A stretch of DNA of 64,000 nt from an uncultured Alphaproteobacteria bacterium (lineage in GTDB: Bacteria > Pseudomonadota > Alphaproteobacteria > Micavibrionales > Micavibrionaceae), in the NCBI GenBank assembly GCA_946480475.1, contig CAMLJM010000011.1:13966-77965 (forward strand), given 5' to 3'. This document shows, one piece after another, positions 51,105 through 60,431 of the stretch. The notes under the pieces were generated by a model. That model ran no database searches and was not told the origin of the DNA. It saw only the letters and a list, made by a program, of their open reading frames with translations. The translations under genes were made by a program, and so were the position numbers. How positions within the stretch are numbered: the first letter of the stretch is position 1; each line of letters starts with the position of its first letter.

Positions 51105-51122
51105 GCGTAAAGGGGTTTCCTG

Positions 51123-52343
51123 ATGCAGCAGTGGGTGGCAGAAGTCGCCTATGATACTCATTCCGGTCCGAAACGGGCCGTGGAATCCTATTACCTGCCA
51201 ACTGTTGATGATGTGCGTGCTCAGGTATCCAAGAATGGTGGTTATCTGTTGTCTGTGCGCCCGCACGAACGTTCCCAGATTGAGCGTATTTTTGCCCGCT
51301 CCAGCTGGTGGCAGGTACAGTTATTGCGCGGCATTCAGTTCCGTTCGACTTCAACATCGCCAGGCGTGGCGCTCTGGAAAATCATTCAGGCGGAAACCAG
51401 CCCGATGCGTCAGAACATTCTGGCGCCAGCACGGGAATCCCTATCCCGGGGTATGGGTGTGATTGATGCCCTGAAAGCCCTGCGTATTTTTGATCACAGT
51501 ACGCTTGCCATTCTGGCGGCCAGCGAACGTGCGAATAAATTGCAGGAAGGCATTCCCCACGCGATCCATTCGATTACGCAGAAAAAGAAAAACACACGCG
51601 CGATTGCCGGTACGATGTCATGGCTGGCATTCGACGTCATTACGATTGTGCAGTCGCTGTTCTGGGGTAAAGGCATGATCCTGAAATGGTTTCGGGATAA
51701 CCCGCCTACAGACCCGGCAGAGCTTGAAAAGTTCACAACGGTTGTGGGGCGCCTGGAGCTGACCTGGGATGTTTTGATTTATATGTCGTTTGCCACGGGC
51801 GCTTTCCTGGCCTGGACGGTTGCTTCATTCTGGTTGAATAAAGGTAAGGATGACTGGCCGACAGCTCGTATAGTACGGAAAATACCGCTGGTGGGCGGAT
51901 ATCTGCGCGACCTTGGTTTCTCTGACTCGATGATGGCGGCTGCCCGTATGTTGCGTGGCTTGGTGCCGATTAATGATACATTACGGCAATCTGCAGGGGC
52001 TACCACGGTGCCGGAAGTCAGCGCCTATTGGCAAAACGCCAGTAAGGAGCTGGAACGCGGGGTTCTGCTCGGTTCGGCCTTGGACAATCCGCCTTTGACC
52101 CGAAATGAACGCCTTGAACTCGCGAGCTTGTCTGACCTCGGACAAGTTGCTACAGTATTGGAGTCTATAGCAGAAATGCGTCAAGCGTCTGCCAAGACAA
52201 AACACTCTCTCATCGTCTGGGTGGCCTTTGGCCTCACAGGCGTCTTTCTCACTATCGCCTTCGGTAGTGCCATCTATGCGTTGACGGTTATGAACATGAG
52301 CATGGACAGCATGATGGGTGGACTAATGGAAGGAGCTATGTAG
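51123..52343 (+). CDS. GspF/PilR-type inner-membrane platform protein
   Basis: 406 aa. T2SSF domains at about 80-200 and 275-395; membrane helices around 165-190, 220-240 and 375-400 with FGLTGVFLTIAFGSAIYAL at the end. Features include GVALWKIIQAETSPMRQNIL and GVIDALKALRIFDHSTLAIL, with an N-terminal cytoplasmic WVAEVAYDTHSGPKRAVESY segment. It is the polytopic protein that couples the ATPase to pilin polymerisation. Shine-Dalgarno aaagggg. It ends one base before the next gene. Confidence 0.9.
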   Translation: MQQWVAEVAYDTHSGPKRAVESYYLPTVDDVRAQVSKNGGYLLSVRPHERSQIERIFARSSWWQVQLLRGIQFRSTSTSPGVALWKIIQAETSPMRQNILAPARESLSRGMGVIDALKALRIFDHSTLAILAASERANKLQEGIPHAIHSITQKKKNTRAIAGTMSWLAFDVITIVQSLFWGKGMILKWFRDNPPTDPAELEKFTTVVGRLELTWDVLIYMSFATGAFLAWTVASFWLNKGKDDWPTARIVRKIPLVGGYLRDLGFSDSMMAAARMLRGLVPINDTLRQSAGATTVPEVSAYWQNASKELERGVLLGSALDNPPLTRNERLELASLSDLGQVATVLESIAEMRQASAKTKHSLIVWVAFGLTGVFLTIAFGSAIYALTVMNMSMDSMMGGLMEGAM

Positions 52344-52344
52344 G

Positions 52345-53361
52345 TTGGCCCTCTCATTTAAGGACAACCCGTTTGCCAAAAAGAAATCTTCCGCGCCCGA
52401 AATGGCGACGGAAGTGTCTGCTGCTGACAACGGTAAACAGGCACCTGTTCGCGGTGCGCCGAAACCGGGTCTTGCTGAATATGTTGCCGGTGAAACGCGC
52501 GAATTTAAAATTGCACTGAAGCCTTACCTGCCGAACGACATGGTGGGCGGATCGTTGCCGCATATTCCGGGCACGGAAGATGAAGCTGTATGGAATGCGG
52601 CTTCGCAGGCATGCAGCACTGAAAAAGTTCATTACTGCTATTCGGTGGATCAGGGGCGTCTTTGGTATCTCGCATGCCCGTCTGCGGCATTGGCGTCTAA
52701 CCCTGATAGTTGGTGTCCCCTCGCGGCAGCTCTGCCTGGTAACAGCGAATATTGGGATCGTCAGACTGTTTATATTTACGAGCAGGAAGGTACAGCTTCA
52801 GCGCTGCGCTGGGATCCTGAAACAGGCCGCATGCAGGTTTTCTTAGGCGCTGCACGTACATTGCTGCCGCGTATCCAAAGCATGGATGCGAACTTTGTAA
52901 CTGTGAACCCGGAAGTGGCGCAGATGGTGCCTTGGCGTAACCGCGCACTGCGGACAGAATTATTGTCGCGTGCGTCTGCGCGGGCGCTCCTGTTTTTCGG
53001 TTTGATTCTGAATTTGATTATCGTTTCCATATTAATATTCAGCTATGTCAGTGTTAATTTCGTTAAGCGTGATCTTGATAAGGTAAAGCGTGAGACGGAA
53101 AAGGCATCAATGGACTTGATGATGAATGCAGCGAATGCGTTGCAGTCGGACGCGATCAAGCACATGGTGCGCATTCAGGACCTGCTCGATACCTTGGGCA
53201 CTGTTGATGGCACCCTGGTTCGCTATGAGGTGAACAAAGGCAAAGTCGAGTGGGAAGCCCTTGTGCCGCCGTCGTTCCAGGCGGGTGTTGGCAGCATTAA
53301 AGGGCAGGTGCAGCCGGGTATGGAAAAAGATGGCCGTGTTCGTATTAAGGGTACGAATTAA
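52345..53361 (+). CDS. bitopic inner-membrane protein of the pilus cluster
   Basis: 338 aa from a TTG at 52345 (aaggag 9 nt upstream). A cytoplasmic half (about 1-210) with many Trp and Cys residues (ACPSAALASNPDSWCPLAAA, GRLWYLACP) is followed by one membrane helix (about 215-238, LFFGLILNLIIVSILIFSYV) and a periplasmic coiled coil (KRDLDKVKRETEKASMDLMM) with a short beta end. The topology equals that of BfpC/BfpL/PilO-like components that link ATPase and secretin in type IVb machines; sequence identity to a named family was not recognised. Gene order between platform protein and a second bitopic protein supports this role. Confidence 0.7.
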   Translation: MALSFKDNPFAKKKSSAPEMATEVSAADNGKQAPVRGAPKPGLAEYVAGETREFKIALKPYLPNDMVGGSLPHIPGTEDEAVWNAASQACSTEKVHYCYSVDQGRLWYLACPSAALASNPDSWCPLAAALPGNSEYWDRQTVYIYEQEGTASALRWDPETGRMQVFLGAARTLLPRIQSMDANFVTVNPEVAQMVPWRNRALRTELLSRASARALLFFGLILNLIIVSILIFSYVSVNFVKRDLDKVKRETEKASMDLMMNAANALQSDAIKHMVRIQDLLDTLGTVDGTLVRYEVNKGKVEWEALVPPSFQAGVGSIKGQVQPGMEKDGRVRIKGTN

Positions 53362-53540
53362 CGAATTATAAATAATGCGGAAAATGGGTCTAGCCGCCTG
53401 AAAGAAAAGAAAAATCGGGTTTTCGAGGCTGGGCTTCAGGTTTATACTGTTTTAAACTTTAGGATATAAAATTAATAATTAAGGCCGCATTTTTAAAAAA
53501 GGCCATTCAGACAAGATATGATCGGGCTTAGGAGTGAAGT

Positions 53541-54074
53541 TTGGATTTTAAATCCGTAAACTGGAACGCTGTTTTCAAGAAACTGACAAGTTCCCAATCA
53601 AGTAAGGATCTAAACGTTTTCCTGGAACGTTTGCCGCATACGGCGGGCCATACCGTGCTGATTGCGGCGGGTATTGCCTGGGCAGCGGCAGCAGCCATTG
53701 GTCTTTTCACAACTGTGCAGATTCAGGGCATGACGCAGATGCGCTCCGATCTTAAGGAAGCAGAAGCTTTGCGCCCTATCGTGCCCACCATCCGGGACGT
53801 TCCCGTGAACCAGGCCGAGGTGAAGTTATTTGCTGACGAGCTTGGTAAAATTTACCCTGACCTGATTATCAAGAATTCTGGCGCCTCTATCCAGGTGTCA
53901 GCCAAGACAACAGCCAATTTTGGCCAATTCCGCGAGGCTGTCAGCCATGTGCAGAACGGTGGTTCGGGTTGGCGCGTATCCGTTGACAGATTATGTGTGG
54001 GGCGCGAATGCGCCACGGACAAGTTGGCGGTTCTTCTGAAAATTAACAAGGTTTCGGTGGACAAACCGCAATAA
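53541..54074 (+). CDS. PilO/GspM-like bitopic protein
   Basis: 177 aa from a TTG at 53541 (taggag 6 nt upstream). A cytoplasmic amphipathic start (VNWNAVFKKLTSSQSSKDLN), one helix (about 37-58, VLIAAGIAWAAAAAIGLFTT), a short coiled coil and a periplasmic ferredoxin-like domain (about 95-177: LFADELGKIYPDLIIKNSGA, TANFGQFREAVSHVQNG) with two Cys at 151 and 156. This is the layout of PilO or GspM, although similarity is structural only. The 179 bp before the start hold no gene. Confidence 0.7.
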   Translation: MDFKSVNWNAVFKKLTSSQSSKDLNVFLERLPHTAGHTVLIAAGIAWAAAAAIGLFTTVQIQGMTQMRSDLKEAEALRPIVPTIRDVPVNQAEVKLFADELGKIYPDLIIKNSGASIQVSAKTTANFGQFREAVSHVQNGGSGWRVSVDRLCVGRECATDKLAVLLKINKVSVDKPQ

Positions 54075-54147
54075 GGGTTTTTCACCATTAAAAGCATGCT
54101 AAGATCGTCAAAATTTGAATAGAGAATACAAAAAACGGAGACACCAG

Positions 54148-54864
54148 ATGGATAGAGTTTCAACCATGAACGAGAGAAGCAGTGAGCGCGGTAACGTCCT
54201 GTTCCTCATTCTGATTGCTGTGGCTCTGTTTGCCGCGCTTTCATATGCTGTGACACAATCCACGCGTTCCGGGGCGGGTTCTTCGGATAACGAAACAGGC
54301 CTGATTAACTCGGCGCAATTGACCCAATACCCGGCTGGCGTGCGTACGGCGGTTGTCCGTATGATTATCGGCGGTGTTGATACGGCAAACCTGTCTTTCA
54401 ACGTACCATCCGACTTCAGCAATCTGACCAATACTGACTGGGGTGTGTTCTTCCCCTCTGGCGGTGGCGCCACATATGCGCCGGCGCCTGGTGAAGTCAT
54501 GGCGAACGGAGGTCAAGGGCCCTGGGTTTTCAACTCGGAAAACGAAATCAATCTGGTGGGTACAACGGTCGGCGGTAACAACCCTGATACGAACTCTGCC
54601 GATATTATCGCTTTCCTGCCGGGTATCGCCCAATCGGTCTGCGCGCGTATTAATGATGAACTGGGTATTACAGGGACGCCTGTTGAAAGTAGTATCGATG
54701 TAGCCACAGCCATGATTGATGATGGTACGGGTCCTTCTGGTATTGGTGGCGGCGGCGGTACAATTGGCGATGATGTGACCGAACTGGACGGTCAGCCCTT
54801 TGGTTGCTTCCGTAATGGCGCGGCGGGTCCTTTCGTCTACTATCACGTTCTGGTTGAGCGCTAA
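54148..54864 (+). CDS. pilin-like protein 1 of the pilus cluster
   Basis: 238 aa from the ATG at 54148 (ggag 7 nt upstream). The N-terminus reads ERSSERGNVLFLILIAVALF then AALSYAVTQS: a short charged leader, Gly, and a hydrophobic helix starting right after it, as in class III prepilin signals. The Glu5 of typical pilins is absent (position 5 is Leu). The remainder is a low-charge, Gly-rich, beta-type domain with few Cys (VCARINDELG, FGCFRNGAAG). It may be a minor pilin, a major pilin with odd signal, or a secreted substrate. A terminator follows directly, ending the long operon from 45554. Confidence 0.75.
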   Translation: MDRVSTMNERSSERGNVLFLILIAVALFAALSYAVTQSTRSGAGSSDNETGLINSAQLTQYPAGVRTAVVRMIIGGVDTANLSFNVPSDFSNLTNTDWGVFFPSGGGATYAPAPGEVMANGGQGPWVFNSENEINLVGTTVGGNNPDTNSADIIAFLPGIAQSVCARINDELGITGTPVESSIDVATAMIDDGTGPSGIGGGGGTIGDDVTELDGQPFGCFRNGAAGPFVYYHVLVER

Positions 54865-54880
54865 TACTGAAAAAATTCAA

Positions 54881-54908
54881 AAAAGCCCGGGTTGGTCCGG
54901 GCTTTTTT
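54881..54908 (+). terminator. terminator of the pilus operon
   Basis: Perfect 10-bp stem AAAAGCCCGG / CCGGGCTTTT with a 6-nt loop followed by TTT. It separates the two pilin-like genes. Confidence 0.9.
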
Positions 54909-54982
54909 TATAGGTATATTATTGAACCTGCGGGTGACGCTTTTTATAATGGCGCTATAATAGAAGCAGAAAGCATTTAGTG

Positions 54983-55747
54983 ATGAAAAAAGATATCCGG
55001 CATCGTTACAGTGAAATTCTGCGTGATAGCGCGCTTCATAACGGCGAGCGGGGCAGTGCGCTTGTTTACATCCTGATTGCAATTGCCTTGCTGGCAGCGC
55101 TGACGGTCGCTTTTATGGAGCCTTCAAGCCAGCAAGGCACCAGCCAGAACGTATTTAAGACAGTCTCGGAAATATCTTCTCAGGTGGAGTTTATACGCTC
55201 CGCCGTACAGGAATGCGTACTGACATATCCATCAGGCGATGACAGCATTTCATCAAACAGCAATGCCCCTACAGAGCCAAATGCCAACGAAGCCTATCCG
55301 ATCAATCCTGATTCCGGGCGTTATACCGGGGCGACAATAGGTCCATCAGGCAATCGTAATGCTTCTGGCATTAGATGTCCCGGCAATCCCGGTAATAACG
55401 ACCAGAACCATGCGCCCATTTTTTCAGCAGCCTCAGGTAAGTTTATGCCGCCGCCGCCGCCGCTGTTTGGTCCGTGGCAATGGTACAACAATACGGATGG
55501 CGTATTCTTCTGGATTGCCACAAGCAAAAGCGATGCGTATTTGCGCTCGGCGCTTGAGAAGCTTGATGAGGAATATGCTGAGTGCGAAGCTGATTTCATA
55601 GATGCCAGTGCTGCAGATCAGGCGCTTGTTTCTGACGATCCCGCTATTATCTGCCCCAGTGGTTCCTTATGCTTCCGCGTGCGCATGATTACACGCGTGG
55701 GCGCAACTTTCTACGGCGATGAATTGGCCGCAGGCTGTGGCACTTAA
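54983..55747 (+). CDS. pilin-like protein 2 of the pilus cluster
   Basis: 254 aa from the ATG at 54983 (a GTG one codon before is equally possible). The start HNGERGSALVYILIAIALLA then ALTVAFMEPS parallels pilin-like protein 1: a charged leader with ERG, then the hydrophobic helix, again without Glu5. After the helix comes an N-terminal amphipathic continuation (SEISSQVEFIRSAVQECVLT) and a Pro/Gly/Asn-rich loop (SGKFMPPPPPLFGPWQWYNN), with about six Cys. Its own transcription unit is likely since a terminator precedes it. Its stop overlaps that of the convergent hybrid kinase. Role as a minor pilin or secreted substrate is inferred. Confidence 0.75.
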   Translation: MKKDIRHRYSEILRDSALHNGERGSALVYILIAIALLAALTVAFMEPSSQQGTSQNVFKTVSEISSQVEFIRSAVQECVLTYPSGDDSISSNSNAPTEPNANEAYPINPDSGRYTGATIGPSGNRNASGIRCPGNPGNNDQNHAPIFSAASGKFMPPPPPLFGPWQWYNNTDGVFFWIATSKSDAYLRSALEKLDEEYAECEADFIDASAADQALVSDDPAIICPSGSLCFRVRMITRVGATFYGDELAAGCGT

Positions 55748-58098
55748 TTTTCGGGTTTTAAATTTCGTATTGCTTCGCAGGCGCGCGCGAATTCTGTCTC
55801 TATCTGCACGACCAGATGCGGCGCGGCGCGCTTTTCCTCCGAAGCATGTTGCAATTCAGCGGCAATATCGCCCAGCACATTGCAACATGCGGAACGTGCC
55901 GCTCCCTTCAGGCTGTGGGCCAGTTCTTTCAAACGGTGCATATCATCATGGTCCTGTGCTTCTTTCAGCGATTCAATTTGCGGCGCGGTCATGTCTATAA
56001 ATGCGTTCAGCATCTCGATTGTGCCTGCATCAAGCGCCCCCATCTGTTGTTTAATGGCGTTTTTGTCAATGGCGGGTGGCTGGTCTTGGGGGACGGGATC
56101 AGCTAATACAATGGTGGGATCGTTATCCTCAAAATCTTCCTCTTTATACTCCAACAAGCCCCAACGGATAAGCAGGCGCTTGAATTGTCCCAGCGATACA
56201 GGCTTCAACAGGCATTCATCAAATCCATGGCTTAAGTAAACCTGTCGTTGTGACATCTGCACATCCGCTGTCAGAACAATCACGGGCAAATGCGTCGTGC
56301 CAATGCCTTGACCCATGGCTTTGCGCCCGGCTTCTTCATTACGAATCGTTGTAACAACGTCGTAGCCATCCATCTCGGGCATATGCAGATCGGTAATAAT
56401 GATGCCATACTGCCCTGTATGATAGGCCGCAATGGCTTGTCTGCCATCGGTTACAAAATCAGCCTCAACATTTAATTTCTGAAGCTGACGTTGCAGGACA
56501 TCGCGAACGCTGGCCGTATCTTCGGCAATTAGCAGTTTTGTAGGGCCATCAGTAGCCACACGCGCAGTCTTAAGGGCGGCATCTTTCACGGCAGTGCCAA
56601 GACCTACGCGGGAAGCCGGTTTGGCAAGATAGGTTACGCCCAGACTCTGTAGGGTATGCTGCATGCCGATGTCATCGCGCACGGTATACATGATGAGGCC
56701 CATATAAGGGCGGATATCCATGACTTCGCGGATCAAATCCAGTCCCAGACCATCAGGCAGGCCCTGGTCGATGACAGCCACATCAAAGGGGCGTCGTTTT
56801 ACAAGCTCAAGCCCTTCCTTATATGTGGGGCAGCTTTCAACTTTAGCCCCCATCGACATAAGCGCGCGTGCAATCTCTTTCGCGCCTTGCGGATGGTCCT
56901 CGACGGATAGCACGGAAATGCCGTCCAGCGAGGGTAAGTTGGTTGAAATAATATTAGTATCGACTTCCTCTGTCGGGATTTCAAACCAGAAAGTTGAGCC
57001 TTGGCCCACCTTGCTGGTGACGCCAATCTCACCATGCATCAGATCAATCAGACGGCGGCAGATCGAAAGGCCCAGACCCGTACCACCATATTTACGTGAT
57101 GTAGAGTTATCCGCTTGCGAGAAGGGTTGAAACAGGCGTTGGCAAACTTCGTCGCTCATGCCGATACCCGTATCGGTAATCTCAAAACGTAAAGTAAGCT
57201 TATTTGATCCCTTCTTTGCCTTGCGTGCGCGCGTTACACGAATGGTCACATTGCCCTTTTCAGTAAATTTAAGGGCATTACCAGTCAGGTTCATAATAAT
57301 CTGACGCAGGCGTTTGGGATCTCCTACCACGACGAAGGGGACATCACTGGCAATATCGTCAATCAGGGCGACGTTCTTACCCTGGATTTTGACAGCAAGG
57401 GCTTCCATCGTGCCACGCACCAGCGTACGTACAGGAACCTCAAATTGGTCAAGCTCCATCTTGTTGGCATCGATTTTGGCCATATCAAGAATATCATCCA
57501 GGATTTCCAGCAGGCCGCTTGCCGATGTCTTGGCAATATCAACCATGCTCCGGATTTTCTGTTCCGGCTTTTCTTCGCCAATCAGTTCCAGCAATCCGTA
57601 AACGGCTTGCATGGGTGTGCGGATTTCATGACTCATGGTGGCCAGGAAATTCGCTTTCATCTCGGCGGCGGCATCGGCTTCCTGCACCTGCTGAAGCAGC
57701 TTTTCTTCGGCTTCCTTGCTGGAAGAAATATCGCTGGCCCATAAAATAAAGCAATTCTGGCTTTCAAACCGGCCCTCGGTCACGGAAATCCGCGCCCAGC
57801 GATCTGTCCCTTTATGCCGGATGGCCAATGTAAAGTCGCGTGGCGTTGTGGCGCCGGATAATTTCTTGATAAGTTTTGCACTATCTTTGCCGGGCCAGAT
57901 GTCAGCCAGAGGGGTTTCATTCAATCTCGCGGCTGTTTTACCCAAGAGAGACTGAAAGGCCCTGTTGCTATAGAGCACAGGCATGGTCTTGCTGCGGTCA
58001 CGTTTAACAATACAGACACCCACCGGCGCTTTATCGTAAAAAGCCCGTTGTGCGTCTGTTTTGTTCGTCGATTTCTTCTTGGGAGTCCCCTTTGACAT
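55744..58098 (-). CDS. BarA-like hybrid histidine kinase with two receivers and HPt
   Basis: 784 aa with no membrane helix. PAS domain (about 20-125), a short coiled coil, HisKA with His157 in [14 protein letters not shown], HATPase_c ([27 protein letters not shown]), first receiver about 385-505 ([18 protein letters not shown], Asp as acceptor), second receiver about 520-650 ([17 protein letters not shown]), and a C-terminal HPt domain about 690-780 with [16 protein letters not shown]. It can pass phosphate through an internal relay to an outside regulator. The CheY-like protein at 45554, first gene of the pilus operon, is the obvious candidate partner. It is cytoplasmic, so the signal is internal or comes by protein contact. 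Confidence 0.93.
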   Translation of the reverse strand: MSKGTPKKKSTNKTDAQRAFYDKAPVGVCIVKRDRSKTMPVLYSNRAFQSLLGKTAARLNETPLADIWPGKDSAKLIKKLSGATTPRDFTLAIRHKGTDRWARISVTEGRFESQNCFILWASDISSSKEAEEKLLQQVQEADAAAEMKANFLATMSHEIRTPMQAVYGLLELIGEEKPEQKIRSMVDIAKTSASGLLEILDDILDMAKIDANKMELDQFEVPVRTLVRGTMEALAVKIQGKNVALIDDIASDVPFVVVGDPKRLRQIIMNLTGNALKFTEKGNVTIRVTRARKAKKGSNKLTLRFEITDTGIGMSDEVCQRLFQPFSQADNSTSRKYGGTGLGLSICRRLIDLMHGEIGVTSKVGQGSTFWFEIPTEEVDTNIISTNLPSLDGISVLSVEDHPQGAKEIARALMSMGAKVESCPTYKEGLELVKRRPFDVAVIDQGLPDGLGLDLIREVMDIRPYMGLIMYTVRDDIGMQHTLQSLGVTYLAKPASRVGLGTAVKDAALKTARVATDGPTKLLIAEDTASVRDVLQRQLQKLNVEADFVTDGRQAIAAYHTGQYGIIITDLHMPEMDGYDVVTTIRNEEAGRKAMGQGIGTTHLPVIVLTADVQMSQRQVYLSHGFDECLLKPVSLGQFKRLLIRWGLLEYKEEDFEDNDPTIVLADPVPQDQPPAIDKNAIKQQMGALDAGTIEMLNAFIDMTAPQIESLKEAQDHDDMHRLKELAHSLKGAARSACCNVLGDIAAELQHASEEKRAAPHLVVQIETEFARACEAIRNLKPEN

Positions 58099-58142
58099 GG
58101 GGGCTATAGTACCATAAAACAGAGGAAGGCAAGAGGTGTATT

Positions 58143-59156
58143 ATGGCTTACAAAGTTGCAGTTGTTGGTGCTACGGGAAATGTTGGGCGGGAAATGCTCC
58201 AGACTCTCGATGAGCGTAAATTCCCCGTCAGTGATGTTGTGGCATTGGCCTCAGCCCGTTCTAAAGGGTTGGAAGTATCTTTTGGTGATAATGACCTGAA
58301 AATTCAGGATCTCGCGACTTATGATTTCAAGGGCGTAGATATCGTTTTGTCTTCACCCGGCGCTAAAGTTTCTGCGGAATTTGCGCCTAAGGCTGCCAAG
58401 GCAGGGGCCGTGGTCATTGATAACACCAGCCATTTCCGTATGGATCCTGACGTGCCTTTGGTTGTGCCTGAGGTAAATCCAGATGCAGTCGCTGATTTCA
58501 GCAAAAAGAATATTATTGCCAATCCGAATTGCTCAACCATCCAGATGGTTGTGGCCTTGAAGCCGCTGCATGATGTAGCCAAGGTCAAACGGGTGGTGGT
58601 TTCAACTTACCAGTCCGTGTCCGGCGCCGGTAAGGATGCCATGGACGAACTATTTAATCAGACAAAGTCCATTTTTGTGAATAGTCAGATGGCGCCTGAG
58701 AAATTCACCAAGCAGATCGCGTTCAATGTGATCCCGCAAATCGATGTCTTCCTTGACGACAATATGACCAAGGAAGAATGGAAAATGATGGTGGAAACCA
58801 AGAAGATCCTGGACCCCAAGATCAAGGTTTGCGCCAACTGCGTCCGCGTGCCCGTCTTCATCGGTCATGCCATGATGGTCAATGCCGAGTTTGAAAACGA
58901 AATAAGCGCGGAAGAGGCCAAGAAGCTGTTTACAAGGGCTAAAGGCGTCACATTGATTGATGTTGAAAGCGATCTCGGCTACGTAACGCCCACAGAAATT
59001 CAGGGTGAAGATGATGTTTATGTAAGCCGCGTGCGTGATGATGCAACAGTTGAAAATGGCCTGAATTTCTGGTGCGTGGCGGATAACCTCCGCAAAGGCG
59101 CCGCATTGAATGCTGTGCAAATCGCTGAACTTCTGAAAACAAGAAGTTTGATTTAG
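58143..59156 (+). CDS. asd: aspartate-semialdehyde dehydrogenase
   Basis: 337 aa. NAD(P)-binding VAVVGATGNVGREML, catalytic Cys130 in NIIANPNCSTIQMV, substrate residues in STYQSVSGAGKDAMDE, and the second half with VCANCVRVPVFIGHAM. Reduces aspartyl phosphate to aspartate semialdehyde, needed for lysine, diaminopimelate, threonine and methionine. Divergent from the kinase gene by 44 bp; good Shine-Dalgarno (aagagg). Confidence 0.97.
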   Translation: MAYKVAVVGATGNVGREMLQTLDERKFPVSDVVALASARSKGLEVSFGDNDLKIQDLATYDFKGVDIVLSSPGAKVSAEFAPKAAKAGAVVIDNTSHFRMDPDVPLVVPEVNPDAVADFSKKNIIANPNCSTIQMVVALKPLHDVAKVKRVVVSTYQSVSGAGKDAMDELFNQTKSIFVNSQMAPEKFTKQIAFNVIPQIDVFLDDNMTKEEWKMMVETKKILDPKIKVCANCVRVPVFIGHAMMVNAEFENEISAEEAKKLFTRAKGVTLIDVESDLGYVTPTEIQGEDDVYVSRVRDDATVENGLNFWCVADNLRKGAALNAVQIAELLKTRSLI

Positions 59157-59195
59157 GTAAATTAAAAACGTGCTTGCACCTTCCTGGGGGGAGGC

Positions 59196-59254
59196 GTAAC
59201 TTTGCCTGTCTATAACGAATTCCCGCTAAAGGGAATCATGAACAGGAAAGTTAC
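59196..59254 (+). promoter_or_regulatory. large leader stem-loop covering the ribosome-binding site of the 223-aa gene
   Basis: GTAACTTTGCCTGT (59196-59209) pairs with ACAGGAAAGTTAC (59242-59254) with one bulge, and inside it ATTCCC (59219-59224) pairs with GGGAAT (59231-59236). The right outer arm contains the aggaaag that would be the Shine-Dalgarno for the GTG at 59257. It lacks a T-run, so a terminator is unlikely. Confidence 0.55.
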
Positions 59255-59256
59255 AC

Positions 59257-59928
59257 GTGTCACTGGTTGCTGCTGCCCGAAAAACCGGATTCTATGCACC
59301 ACCGCCTACCTCGGGCGAAGTAGGCCATGATGTTCGTATAAAAGAAGTCATAGTCGGCTCCTTATTATCAAATCAATATCTCTATCTTCATCTTTTGGCA
59401 CGGACAATGGTCGAGAAGATGGATGAAGTTTTTAATGACCCATATCATACGGAGGTCATGATAAGGGGACGAAGCATGGGATATGTCATGCCGGATGTAC
59501 AAAGCATCTACTACAGAACTAAAGAGCTTAACGATGTTCTCGACAGCTATAATCCTTATGATTTCTGCGCCATGGATGATTGCGGTTTAACGCGTCTCCC
59601 TGCAGCTACGGCGATAGGACATTATAGGGTAGCCCTCCACTCCGCCATACTGGTCGATGAAGTTTTTACCGCCATACGTCAGTCAGAATATATGTTGTGG
59701 ATGCGCACTCTCAAGGAATCGGGCGAACCTTATGCGGGGGCGACCAGCCTGCAGCAGGTATGCGATACATGGTATGCGTTAGTTGGAAGCTCGTGCGCTA
59801 ATTTAATAGATGTCGAACGTCGCAATGCGCGGCTTCCTGATAACTGGGTGGATCGCCTGTCTATAAAACCTCAACCGGCGCCGAACCCCCTTGCAGCCAT
59901 GGGAATCAAACCTAATTTGATACCATGA
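59257..59928 (+). CDS. hypothetical protein, 223 aa
   Basis: Starts at a GTG (59257) with aggaaag 6 nt upstream. Not recognised. Mostly helical and soluble: KEVIVGSLLSNQYLYLHLLA, RTMVEKMDEVFNDPYHTEVM, DVLDSYNPYDFCAMDDCGLT, and a C-terminal Pro-rich tail (SIKPQPAPNPLAAMG). Several Cys (about 107, 112, 169, 181) and many His/Tyr may hint at a cofactor, but no motif fits. Its end overlaps msrB by ATGA, so the two are translated together. The leader stem-loop before it suggests regulation at translation. Confidence 0.72.
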   Translation: MSLVAAARKTGFYAPPPTSGEVGHDVRIKEVIVGSLLSNQYLYLHLLARTMVEKMDEVFNDPYHTEVMIRGRSMGYVMPDVQSIYYRTKELNDVLDSYNPYDFCAMDDCGLTRLPAATAIGHYRVALHSAILVDEVFTAIRQSEYMLWMRTLKESGEPYAGATSLQQVCDTWYALVGSSCANLIDVERRNARLPDNWVDRLSIKPQPAPNPLAAMGIKPNLIP

Positions 59929-60431
59929 CCACACGCCGTTGTTTCTTGAAAATCTCTTTGTTTTCAGTGGCTTTGCTATTCGCAGAAAGGGCTGGGGCTA
60001 TGGGCTTTTTTACAAAAAGAGAAGAACTGGACCGTGATTCCTTCCCTTATAAGCTTTCGCAAGCCGAGTGGGAGAAAAAGCTCGATAAGATGCAATACTA
60101 CGTCCTGCGCAAGGCCGGGACCGAACGAGCCTTCAGTTCGCCGCTTTATGCAGAGCGTCGTAAAGGCGTGTTTCATTGCGCAGGATGCGACCAGGCGCTG
60201 TTTTCATCGGAACATAAGTTCGAAAGCGGTACCGGCTGGCCTTCTTTCTGGCAACCGATTGCCAAAGAAGCTGTTGGTGAGGATGTAGACTATAAAATCG
60301 GCTATGCGCGCACGGAAGCCCATTGTTCAAACTGTGGCGGTCATTTGGGGCATATCTTTCCTGATGGCCCAGAACCAACAGGCTTACGCTATTGCATTAA
60401 CGGCGTGGCGCTGAACTTTAAAGCTTCTTAA
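59925..60431 (+). CDS. msrB: exported methionine-R-sulfoxide reductase MsrB
   Basis: 168 aa. MsrB domain about 40-165: KGVFHCAGCDQALFSSEHKF, FESGTGWPSFWQPI, a second Cys pair in EAHCSNCGGHLGHIFPDGPE and the active-site RYCINGVALNF. The four Cys (CAGC and CSNC) bind zinc. Unlike the usual cytoplasmic enzyme of about 130-150 aa, it starts with a hydrophobic leader that has a twin-arginine-like TRRCFLK (about 1-25, end RAGAMG), so it probably repairs oxidised methionine in envelope proteins. Overlaps the unknown gene upstream. Confidence 0.94.
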   Translation: MTTRRCFLKISLFSVALLFAERAGAMGFFTKREELDRDSFPYKLSQAEWEKKLDKMQYYVLRKAGTERAFSSPLYAERRKGVFHCAGCDQALFSSEHKFESGTGWPSFWQPIAKEAVGEDVDYKIGYARTEAHCSNCGGHLGHIFPDGPEPTGLRYCINGVALNFKAS

